Positions 48,459-59,612 of a stretch of DNA of 64,000 bases are shown piece after piece. Source of the stretch: Phoronis australis (lineage: Eukaryota > Phoronida > Phoronidae); contig NMRA01000707.1 of NCBI GenBank assembly GCA_002633005.1, positions 121,558 to 185,557 of the forward strand, in the 5' to 3' direction. How positions within the stretch are numbered: the first letter of the stretch is position 1; each line of letters opens with the position of its first letter. Under the pieces are notes generated by a model. That model searched no databases, was not told the origin of the DNA, and saw only the letters and a program-made list of their open reading frames with translations. A program made the translations under genes and the position numbers.

Positions 48459-50870
48459 TGGACTGCCTCTTAACAGCGCAAGCAAGAATTCAAAGGAATA
48501 CTGGAACATCATCAATAAAATACGCGGCAGGCAACAACAATCCTCCTATCCTGTCATCAACTATAATGGTAACCTAGCCTCACGTAGTAGTGACAAGTGT
48601 GATTTGTTTCTCAAATGTTGCACGAACAAAAGCCACATTACACCAACTGAAGTAAGTAACTTTCCCTTTCTTCCTGAACGTTGTCTCAATCAACTGTCTG
48701 ACATCCCGGCTAATCAAACTGGTGTCCGGAAGTATCTCAATGAAATTGACCCCAATAAGAATGATGGCACAGCATTAATAACCAGCAAGATGATCAAAAT
48801 GATTGCCAACGAAATTACCATGCCCTGACCAATCTGTTTAACAAACTTCTTCAGCTAGGCATTTATCCGTCTTCTTGGAAACATGGAATTATGGTCCCTA
48901 TACACAAAAATGGCTCCAAAACTGAAATTTCAAATTATCGCCCAATAACATTACTTAACACCCTGTCCAAAATCTTTGAGAAGATCATTGCTCAAAGTAT
49001 TCTTACATTTCTCAAACAAAACAACTTGATCTATCATCGTCAATTTGTTTTTTTTGCGTAGGAACAGCACCGAGACACAACTTGTTGAAATAGTACATGT
49101 AATTCATTTACATTTTGAGAAGGGCGAGAGTGTCAGGTCCATTTTTCTAGATATAGCTTCTGCTTTCGACTGTGTCCCTCACGACCTTCTACTTCACAAA
49201 CTTCGATCCTATGGCATTACTGGTAATCTTTTAAACATGATCACCTTATATCGCTCCGAAAGAACATACAGTGTTCGTGTCGACAGCGGACTTTCAACTT
49301 TACTCTCTCCTGGATTTGTAAACGCAGGTGTACCGCAGGGTAGCGTATAAGGCCCTCTTCCCTTCTTGGTTTATATTAATGACCTTCCTGATAACCTGTC
49401 ATGTAGCACATACCTTTATGCAGATGACACGGCTCTTTTTTATCCCTTCGCAAGGAGCAGCCCTGAATGTTCTTTGCAGCTTCAACACGACTTAATTAAA
49501 CTAAGCTACATGTATTGGTCACAAGAATGGAGAATGAATTTTAAACCAGAAAAAAGCGTTGACCTCACCTTCTCCAAATCTATTAATGCTCCTTGTTGAC
49601 CCGTCTTATGACCTTAAACTTAATGATGAAATCATTCCTAGAAAACAGTCGCACAGACATCTGGGTATACTGTTAGATGAAAAACTCTCATTCACCCCTC
49701 ACGTTCGAAAGCTCGTACAAAAAACTCAGGAACTAATTAACCCACTTAAGCTTGTCTCTCGTCATCTGAATTTTACACATTTTGTTCAAATCCTTTGTAC
49801 TTCCACACATTGATTATTGTGATATTATATATCAGTCTGCCAATACGGGTGCACTCCAACATTTGGAGAAGTTACAATATCGAGCCGCCTTACTCATAAC
49901 CGGAGCTTACAGGGGATCCAATAGTGTTAAGGTTTTGAATAGTCTCAAGTGACCCAAACTGTCTACTCGACGCAATCTTCACATGACCACATTTACTTTC
50001 AAGGTAATAAACAATGTCAACAACGTGCCTGTCAAAAAAACATTTGATCTATATACTAGACAAGGCCATCGTAGTGATTTGAGATCCTCCACCCCATATG
50101 CAATTCTTCCGTCGTTCAGTCAGGCATTCAGATGGTCTACAGTCATGATGTGCATTAACAACTGGAATTCTCTTCCAGTCTCTGTTAAGGAAAGCAACTC
50201 TTTTACAAATATAAAAATAATTTTAGAACTATTTTTCATAATTTTAATAACTCAACACCCTTAACTCAATTCTCCCTCACCCGCGATAACGAAATAGCAT
50301 TGTACAGATCAATATGTGACCTTTTCCTCAACTCTGACAAGTTCAGGCACAACTTTAGTAATGTCTCTCCAAACTGTAAATGTGGTGACCATCAATCTTA
50401 TCCTCATATTTTCTTCAAATGTCCCCTCATCGAATCCCTGAGAGACTCACTCTTTCGTGCACTCAATGATAACCAATCAATTGTTAACGCTCTCAATTCT
50501 TGTAATAATATCCTTACTAGAGTTACATTATTACTGAATGATAGTCCTAACCTTGACTTTGTTCTCAACGAATTCCTCCTAAGCAACATTGGCAAATTTT
50601 TATGTACCGTTTATCAATATTGTTACATCTGATTTCCATATATGAATCTGTACATATTTTTGTTTTTATATATCTGTAATAGCATGTCTAAGTATTGGAA
50701 TACTTATTTTAGATACTACTTAATTGTATATACCTCTATCTATATAAGTTTCATTTATGAACTGTTTACAACCCAGATATAATGCTTCGCGGTTTCTGGG
50801 TTTGTTATTATTTCTTTGTATGTTCTGTGTATCCTTCAGTAAATATATATCGCAGTATTAAAAAGAGTGT
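48459..50870 (+). mobile_element. LINE (CR1/Jockey-like), 3' part: reverse transcriptase and 3' end
   Basis: The LINE resumes at WTASNSASKNSKEYW and goes on into reverse transcriptase. Motifs are PIHKNGSKTEISNYRPITLL, SIFLDIASAFDCVPHDLL, GVPQGSV, VYINDLPDNL and YADDTALF. The C-terminal part ends with a Cys/His cluster (CKCGDHQSYPHIFFKC). The frame is broken by a shift near 48826, another near 49045, a TAA replacing the codon after GVPQGSV (49348-49350) and later shifts, so the copy is dead. AT-rich 3' sequence extends to about 50870 with no clean poly(A) tail. The exact clade is not certain. Confidence 0.85.
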
Positions 50871-51559
50871 AAATGAAAGTTCATCAAATGATGAAAATCC
50901 ATTCTGGCTGTTAATAACGGGTAATTCATCGTAAACGAAATCTGAACCTCAACTTAACGAGTCAACATATATTCTGACCCACAACAAACTGCAACAAAAG
51001 GTTTTACAGTGGTTTTATGCATAACTGCGTATCCTTATTAACAGGATAAAAGTCTACCAACATCTGACCACCGGAAATGAGTAAAAACTGCGTCATTTCT
51101 AAGATGGCCGCCACGACGATTCAAAATCACAGAAAATACATAAAATTTCTTTCAATAATTGAGTTACATAGATAATTTTTGGTTATAGTCTATGGTTTTC
51201 ATGGGTGAGCAACTCTCTGGTGGGGTTAAAACTAAATTGTGATTAGTATTTGATATGAAATTCAAGATGCCGGCTAAAATTCAAGAACAGAAATCACTGA
51301 TTTTCACTTCATTAATTATAACGGCAGTATGATTAGATATGACTGGTTTCTGATTGAATGATGGTAAAACATTTATATTTGACTGTTTTCTGACTGAAGT
51401 ACTTAAAATATGAACATTGCATTAATATTAAATATTTAATCCAAACATTGGCTTGCATAAAAGAAACAAAAAATTCTCTAGTGTATATTTGCATGCCACT
51501 GGTTTTTATTTAAAAAACACACAAAGAAACTACAAGCCCAAGGCAAAATGTCAACATCT

Positions 51560-53740
51560 GTCTGAAGTAACCCACAATCAGCTGCAATTGTGCAGATCAT
51601 CGACAATCTTGAGAAGAAGTCTGTGGCTGGTCTGAAAATGTTCCATACTGCTCAGGCAATGATCAAGCCAGAACACATTCAGTCTTGGATGATCATTTGT
51701 CAGCTGTTGGTGATGCCTTGCCAATATTTGTTGCAGCTAGGCACCACAACTACCCGAAATCTGCTTACCTCTACACAAAAGAAATGGCTGATATGGAAAG
51801 CAAACACCCAGATGTGTATGCGAAGTTTCAAAAATGGCTTTCGTATGATTTGGCGAACAAACCAGTTTTGGGCAGGCCTCAGCTGTGATCTAGCCATTGA
51901 GAAAAAATACTACTAAATGCGACCGTTAAAAGGCACAGGCGGCTTGACTCATGGCAGTAAGATGACAAAGGAGCAGCACGCATTGTGGACAATGTTGGTC
52001 ACCGTAACGTCAGAGGTGAAGATAACCTTGCAGGCTCCAATGACATCACGTACACAACAAGCGAACAACATAAACAGGCAACTGCTGCCAGAATTGAAAG
52101 AGATGCATTCAACTTTGCAAAGATAAGCACAAAGCTGACCGCATTTTCACCCTTCCCTATAGACCCTGCGCTACACGATGTCATCCATGGTGTTGTCACC
52201 AACGCAAATGTCAACGTGCATGAATGTCAATCTGTTGGGAACAAAATCATTGAGAGAATGGTTTGACAACCTGTGCTTTTCTTCTCTTTTAAGTTGAGAG
52301 AGAATGCTAAGACCCTGGGAAATGCAGCTGCAGTGCAGGTTGGTCCTGACGGAACCATCGATCCTTGCTTACTTAATTCTAGCCATCCCAGGTGGTATTC
52401 CGGTAGGACGACTTTTCTCTTGAGGCCGTTGTGAGTTTCGAGCTTAGTCCACTCCCAGATTCTCTCTATGGGAACAGCCTGATCTTGAAGAAGGATGACA
52501 GACCTCAACTGGCTCAAGCCGTTCATGACCGCTGTTCCAAGGCCCATGCTTTTGACGGAGCACCAAACTCCACACCTTCAGTACGTTTCCAGACTGAAAG
52601 GTATGCGCTTGATGGGGGATCTTTTCTGCACAAGCTCAATTGGAAAAAGAATTATAACTATGGGAAATTTGTCGGAGCATACGTTGACTTCACGACAAAG
52701 CACTCTGAGGCAGCCACTGTTGTTTATGATGGTTATGGTGCAGGTCCTTCAATAAAAGATAACACAGAGATGGAGACAGACAAGCATATATCCGACTGTG
52801 AACTTCACCGGAATGGACTTTGGTGGTTAAGAGAGATGGATTCCTATCCACTGGCAGTAACAAGCAACAACTGATCGCCTTAATAAGTGACCAGCTGCAG
52901 AAACTGGGATGCACAGCCGTTCAGGCAGAAGGAGATGCTGATGTGGTCATTGCAAAGACAGCAGTAAAAAGTATAATATGCGTTCCACCACAGTAATCGG
53001 CAAGGACACTGACTTAATTGTTGATGCTTATGCTCCATTATTGCATGGCTGACAGGAAATCACTATTTTTCATATCTGGCTACCAGTCAAGAACCAATCT
53101 TTAAGTTTACGACATAAATTGGATAAGGCTTGTGCTCAGGATTAAATTGTGTACCCAGCTACTATTCCTGCCCTACTTCACAGAATGCAACGCAACGTCT
53201 CGTGTGTATGGCGTTGGAAAGACTTCAGTCTCTCAGAAACTCGTGAAAGATGACCAATTCCTCCAGTCATGCGCAGACACATTCACCACGAAAGGAGTGA
53301 ACTCCGCTGAGAGAAACGTGGCAGCCAAGCGATGGTGTCAATGCTTGGTGGAGAGAGCACGTCAGTGTTCTCTGGTTTGCTGTGCATTACAACATATTCA
53401 CAAAGAAGCTTGCTGCTGCTAAGTCTTTCGTTACTCCCGAAAGTCTTCCACCAAAGCAATCAGCCACCAGCTATCACTGCCTCGAGTGTACTCCTGGTCA
53501 TGGTTTGGATGGAGATAGCAATTGACCGGGATCCTTTAGACTGGGGATGGAGACTTGAAGACAGTCAATTCGTACACAACATACTCTATCTGCCATGGAT
53601 GCTGCACCAGACACCCCTCTAGATGATACACTGCAACTGTACTACAGCTGGTAGCACGCCCCGATGCAGTTGCAGAAAGAATGGCTTGCATGTACATCTA
53701 TGTGTAGATTGTGCCTCGCAACATATTCTGACAATCCACT
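51560..53740 (+). pseudogene. Decayed copy of an orphan family with FEN/PIN-like nuclease motifs
   Basis: Consecutive fragments in shifting plus-strand frames form one colinear protein. They are IDNLEKKSVAGLKMF; HLSAVGDALPIFVAARHHNY; SKHPDVYAKFQ; FWAGLSCDLAIE; GLTHGSKMTKEQ; YTTSEQHKQATAARIERDA (51985-52266); VQVGPDGTIDP; FELSPLPDSLYGN and ALDGGSFLHKLNW through YVDFTTKHSEAATVVYDGYG (52431-52874); then AEGDADVVIAKTAV and TTVIGKDTDLIVDA; FTECNATSRVYGVGK; DPLDWGWRLEDSQFV; and a Cys-rich tail, IHCNCTTAG...PRCSCRKNGL. GDAD plus GxDTDLIV recall the acidic XPG-I/PIN active site, and GCN-x5-YGVGK sits where FEN nucleases have their helix-two-turn-helix. Multicopy uncharacterised invertebrate proteins share this layout (recalled, not searched). 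At least six frame breaks make this copy dead. Confidence 0.6.
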
Positions 53741-54289
53741 AAATAAAATTTCTGAGGAACGTGAAGACAGTGATGAGGGTTGACCTGAGGCAGTATGCAT
53801 ACGTGTGAAGAACATAACATTCTTGGATGAAAATGTAATCTACATATCATGTGACAAGTGGGCTGCATATTTTTGTTCATTGCTCAACGCTATTCATGAG
53901 ATGTCAGGCCCTGCGTTTTATTATGAGTTCAAGTTGTAGCGCAATTGCAAACTGTAGAGAAAAAAATATGACAGATCAGACAGGACACGCTTCCAATAAA
54001 AGGGGTATTTCTAAAGAAGTTTCTTAATCGGATGTTATAGCTGGAATCGCCCTCGTCAGTGTAGACAAAATTCTTGGAAAATTTCATATATACATGTACA
54101 TTTTCACCTGACGTCTGCCCTCAAATCTTGTGAACTGCATACTTGCAAACGGTGCTTTTCGAGAAAAACGGCCAACTGGTATCATATCTATTTATAACCT
54201 CTAATGCAGCAGTAACTGGGAACTTCAGAGGCATTCTACTCAGTGGCATAACGACAAGTTTTAGTTCATTCTTAAACAAAAGCTTTATA

Positions 54290-55150
54290 TCCTGAGTGCA
54301 TCGAAAAACTGCCAGAAGAGGACCAAGCTGGCTTCAAAGATTGATACATGATATTTCATTCTAAAACTGTTTCATAGAAAGACATTTATCAGGACAAAAT
54401 CAAAACCATTTTATTGTGTTTATATTGACTTCAAGAAAGCATTTGAATTGATAATTGAACCAGTACTACTCTATGTAGTAAAGGTTTAGACCATTGTTAA
54501 TACGAAATATGAATTCAACTGTAAACTGGTACAGCGAATAAAATTGAATTGGAAATAACACTGGAGCTGCACAAAGTTGTGTGATACATGTATGCCCATT
54601 ATTATCTGTGTGTTGAAGTTATCCCACTTTGGAAAATGTATTTGTCAACGATATTGCTCTACTTGGCGACTACACAGTTGAGTTGCAGAGAGTATTGGAT
54701 GTGATAGGGAAGTGTTTTTCTTTAATATTTCCGTAAACATCAATAAGTCAAAGCTGCTTTTAATAAAGGTGAAGAATTTAAAAGCGCATGAAATGGTATT
54801 ACAGAGATGTCGAACTGAAAACTTACAGATACTTTAAATATTAAAGGATGGTATTCTATAATTATGGTAGATTAAGCTGGACAACGTGCTGCAGGCCACT
54901 CGCACAAAAGCCAAGTAAATCACAATGAATTTGGTGTAACATTTCCTGTGTCAAATAGTACCTATTAGAAATGCATAGTTAGCCTTTAAAATGATTTAGA
55001 TAATAATAGCGCTCATTTCATGGAGTAAGAATATGTGGGTACTATGCCATAGAGAAGGATTTGAAAACATTCAAACAATATTTTTAAATGATCAATGTCT
55101 ACTGGTTTTAAGACGACCAACGTCAATGCCACAGTGTAGATGACATGGTT
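54290..55150 (+). mobile_element. Highly degraded LINE reverse-transcriptase remnant
   Basis: Two RT blocks remain. The first is FYCVYIDFKKAFELI near 54408-54452 (motif A, normally DFKKAFD). The second is VFVNDIALLGDYTVELQRVL near 54638-54697 (motif C, ADD changed to VND), followed by INKSKLLL-like and SYNGRLSWTT-like traces. Many stops and shifts separate them. It looks older than the 44-50 kb LINE and comes from a different clade. Confidence 0.6.
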
Positions 55151-56070
55151 AATTTATTATACGTTTAGTTTGCGTCAGTTTTATTTTGGGTCGACCTGAA
55201 AAGGATCTGGCGCAGGCTAGCTTGTATATTCTGGGAGTAATATACAAAGGGAGTGGAAACTTACAAGGTTCTTGTACTAGGACTGCCTTGCTATTACGGC
55301 TCAGTCATCAAGCGTAATAATCGGATTTACTCGGTGGCAGAACCACAGCTCCGCGCATGTCAACACTGTCTGGCATGCGCACTTAATCAATAACATCGGC
55401 AGTCATTTTTAAAAGCACGCCCTCTCACGACCTTAGAATCCTTGTGGTTCTTGTCGGTATTGTTATTAAAAATTTGACGATGTTTAAATTCTGTCTTAAA
55501 TTGTAAATGCCTTCAATCTAATAATTAGAGTAGGTAGATTATAACTGATTTGAAATTGTACTTCATTGTTGTTCTTTCATCTGTTCAAATTGCCTTAAAA
55601 CGGGGCAGTCAGATCAGCGTTTTGTACTTACTGCGACTTGGGGTCTCATAATCTGAATCATACTGGAAATTGGTTCTTTCACCCTTGAAATATCTGATAT
55701 ACAGGTATTGGTCCTAGGTATCTCATATTAATACAGGCATATAAACATGTACTGTCTTCGACGGTACAAGGAAATGCGTGAAATTTGTTCATACCATACA
55801 AACAGTAACGCCAACTCGAGAGGTATATTTATTTCTATTGTGCCCGTCAGTGTGTGGGTGTGTGAGGTGAGGACCAGACGCGACGGTATTCACCGCCAGA
55901 TTTTATACGAAAGGGCCCACGTGGCCGGTCAAGATGTCCACAAAGAATCCGATCATTTTTGCTTATTTGATTAGCCACTTTTGAGGAAGTTGAACCGGCA
56001 AGACAACGAGTTTGGCAATAAACAAACATTCTGTCCGTTCTTTTACTCCGGCGTATCTTAGAACACCGTG

Positions 56071-56223
56071 CCTGAGTTCACTAACTGAATAGGACCTCGT
56101 TAAATATAAAAAATTCTTGAGATTGCGAGCTAATGCCGTGTATTTTAAATGAGAACACGTGATTTTGGCTTGATTGTAGCGAGGTCTTAGAGTAGGTCCT
56201 CGTGTTACTGAACTCTAGCCAGG
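56071..56223. mobile_element. GTTCAGT-family MITE, copy 5
   Basis: It runs from CCTGAGTTCACTAACTG to GTGTTACTGAACTCTAGCC. The core ATGCCGTGTATTTTAAATGA is nearly the same as in the copy at 45.8 kb. Its ends extend beyond those of the 20-kb copies, so it belongs to a variant subfamily. Confidence 0.6.
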
Positions 56224-58629
56224 TTTAACACTTTTAATGAAAAGGAACAAAACTAGGCTACGCAACGGTACTGAGATGAGGTTCACCACTTCCGGTAAGC
56301 CTCTCAAAAATCCGGATCAGTTCAAGTACGCAGCTATCATATCCTACAGTGTGACATTTGCTGCTACATAATCAAACATTGCTAATAGGGAGTACTGGCA
56401 GAATGAGGTGCAGCCGGAGAGCACGAGTGACGTAGATCACACTAGCAGATGGGATGTGAATACTTTCTTTTTGCCCTAGTTAGTTATCGTGTTCAAACCA
56501 GCCTGTGCTTTCCCAAACTTGGACCGTGGGAGTCATCATTAGATAAACTCCAACCTTAAAGTGGAGCCCCACCTCATTTAGTGTTCACAGCACGTACTTC
56601 CTATACAGGTAAACGCACCCTTTGTTAGCGCTTGACTCATAAGGTATTGTTGTTGATACTCCATTCTGCAACGCTTTACATAAAAACTGCAACTTCAAAA
56701 GTTATCAGTTAAACGAAATTTATTAAAAAAAACAGAATATTTATGATAATTGAAGTTCTTGTGAGAGGCCTTGTACGCTGTATTTTTCATGTCGTCGTAG
56801 ACCTGTAGGAAGGTGAAAAGTTCAAGAGTATCCACGCTTCTTAGATGTGAACACAATACACGTCTACCGTGTTTAGGGACGATTTTAACTTTTAATATTT
56901 GGATTAATTTACGTGGAATTTACTAAATTAGAGTGCCTAGAAGATGTATCGCCAAAACCAATCTTTAGGGGCCATAAAATTTATATGAGAAATTCCTACT
57001 GCGGATTATAAAATCAGGCGAAGTAGCACCAGCTTGGAATTGGGTAGACGGCGCATTATCGTCACACGATTCCGCGAGAGACAAATGTCATAATGAAAGG
57101 ACGTTTGTAGACCAGACATATGACGTTTGCACATATCTGTATCTGACAATTAAGCAAGGTCACTCGAAACATCCATGCTTAGTGAGGGGTCCGTGTCTTG
57201 AAGAAGTGTCATGAGGTTATCTGACTACTGAGCCATAATTAAGCGATGCATTCGAATACCAAAATGTTCTGGAGGTGGAAGTGTTCTGGTTCAATGTTGC
57301 AGTTCTTTCAGGATTTTAACCCACTCCCTCATGAAGCATGGGTGTTTGATACCACATTGACTGAAGACCCTAGATATTCATTTGTTGAACCCCCCTGCCC
57401 TGGTGGCGAGGATAGAGCTCCAAACCGTTAACACCATGCCACCGACTGAATACTCTTTGTTGACACCAGCAAATCCTTGTATGGACGCCACTACCCATAT
57501 TCTAATCAAGCAAAACTCCCAATGTACACAAGAGACAAGAGAACTGAGACGAACCATCGGGCCTCAGGAAAATAACGTTAGAGCACTAAAACTGCAACTG
57601 TAGCGACATAATAGCACTGGATGACCTGCACTCTGGTCAAAATGGACGACAGCAGGAGTGAATAATGTGGTGTACTTTCAAAAAATCACTATTTCTTCAC
57701 AGCCTGTGGGTTAAACAACGACCACTTCCCGACGTTCTTCCAGAAACACCATCACCTGGACGGACGTAATCAGTGCATTTGCCGAACGTACAATACTGTA
57801 AACGGAAAACGTGTCTTTTAATTTGATATCACATAAGTAATTGCGTCACATGACTTTTGGAGAACATAAAAATGTATGTTCATAGCAAAAAAGCAGTGAG
57901 AATATATTGAGCAAATCCTATTTGATATCAATGTTATGAATTCACAAAATTTTAAAATTAAGGAGTTCGTGCGGTTTGTGAGTCCGTTGAGCTGTAAGTG
58001 TCATTTGCCGGTGCGTACGTGATAATGTGTGGGACCGGAACCTTGGTTCATGTAAGTGGTTCGGCGATGAGCCTTGTTTACCAAGCTTCGTGAGTCTTGC
58101 TTGCATTGCAGCTAAGGACAATGTTATGCTCATGAGTACGAGTTATGGTGTTACCAATCCTTCTTGATGTACCCAGCCGGCTCCAGTTGGCTTCGTTCAC
58201 CCACTCCCAAACTCTGTGACCACAGACTACTGTTGGCCAAAATAATACAGGAATCGCCAACTACATAAATTTTCTTTTGTACGTAATCTGTGATTTTGCG
58301 CAAAATCCGCTGCCTGAGTTCTGTTTTGCCATTAATCATGGCGTAACTACGTACCTGCATTCAGCATCGGAAGTTTTTGCCAATTAATTCAAGGGTTTGT
58401 GGACGTAGCGCCACCTATCAGGCTGGATAACCCACGAGACTTTCCAAACTCTTAAGCAAGTTTTTCAGCAAAAAGTGGCTAGTTCAACATCTGAATAGGC
58501 TTTTCTGGGCACGTTTCTTGTAATTGAAATTTCCAAAGATTTCCAATATGCTACGTCTACATTTGCTCCCCGGCAAAACTTTTCTGGTCACAGACACGAG
58601 TACGCTACGAAGAAAATTTACCGTGGAAT

Positions 58630-58766
58630 CTGGGTAGAGTTCAATAACGTTAGCAAGACTTAGCCATATTACGCGAGATATTGCACTGTAATTTCAATGA
58701 GAGCACGCAGTTTTTTGCTAGATTTTTCTCGCCACCAGACAGCTACATGTATAGAACTCTACCCAG
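58630..58766. mobile_element. GTTCAGT-family MITE, diverged copy 6
   Basis: It has perfect 13-bp terminal inverted repeats, CTGGGTAGAGTTC and GAACTCTACCCAG. The core ACGCGAGATATTGCACTGTA is a diverged form of the family core. The subfamily resembles the 56-kb copy at its ends. Confidence 0.6.
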
Positions 58767-59290
58767 GTAGGTGTGTCGGCCGAACATGCGCACTAAAATC
58801 ATTAGCACCAGACATTCGGATATTTAATGATGACGGGTCATGGTAGTGCGTGGGGACAACAGCTTGCTTCGACTAATGAAGTTCAGGCGCAGATAAAACA
58901 CACGAGCAACAATTAAAATAAGATTAATTCTGGCATAGCTGTGAGTGCTTCTTTTCCACTCTGCCACAGTCAGCCCAAGAAATTTCTCACGAAATTCCCA
59001 ACGCTGCACAGAAAGTGGAACAACATGTTATCTTAACTCACTTCACACCCCATGTATTACCGTTGGGAAGTAATAGATTAAAAGCATGACGTCAGCAAAA
59101 GTGGGGCAAGAATCCAATCTACATCGTAATTTGCGAAAGTAAACGAAAGGAAACTACAAATGCCATACACACCAGTGTCTGCTGTTTAATTGACTTCCTA
59201 ACTTTCGTTGCTGTAACTTGTTTTGTAAGGTTTATACTCTCGTGCAAGTACAGTTAATGCTGCATTACGTGTTGTTCGAATAGATTACAT

Positions 59291-59547
59291 GGGCGGACAC
59301 AGGGGGAGCTCAGGGGGCTCGAAATTAGCGAACTGGGCAAAAAAGTCAGTCTCAGAGTAACAAAACGTCCGAGTAAACGAGACAACAGTCCACAAAATCC
59401 ACGGGAAGTTGGCGCGGAAGCACGATTCGTGGGCCTGAACCCTAGTGGTCCCCTTTTTCGTTTAGTCCTCGTTGATTTCTTTCAGTAAAAGGTCCAAATA
59501 CCGAAAAATTCGAGACCCCCTATATGTTAGGCTGAGTGTGCGCATGG
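59291..59547 (+). repeat. Three-copy dispersed repeat, copy C
   Basis: It starts GGGCGGACACAGGGGGAGCT, contains ACTGGGCAAAAAAGTCAGTC and TCAGAGTAACAAAAC, and ends TTAGGCTGAGTGTGCGCATG. It lies just upstream of the chitinase start. Confidence 0.6.
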
Positions 59548-59612
59548 ACTAGGCAATGCAATGACGTCATTGTTCTGCAGTAATCAACGACACATTTTAA
59601 TTTGCAGGTGAC

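Larger units (their letters stand above)
55151..59290. other. No supported gene between the repeat nest and the chitinase
   Basis: Two MITEs (56071-56223 and 58630-58766) are listed separately. The remaining open frames (at most about 76 codons) show no recognised motifs. Confidence 0.5.

Noticed and set aside
54290-55150. A 3' continuation of the 44-50 kb LINE
   Set aside because: The 44-50 kb LINE already has its own complete RT and C-terminal Cys/His block, and the RT motifs here are of a different type. It is a separate, older element.
57240-57603. Two overlapping ORFs (61 and 73 codons)
   Set aside because: No recognisable motif or splice context. The second may be a worn element fragment, but nothing supports a call.
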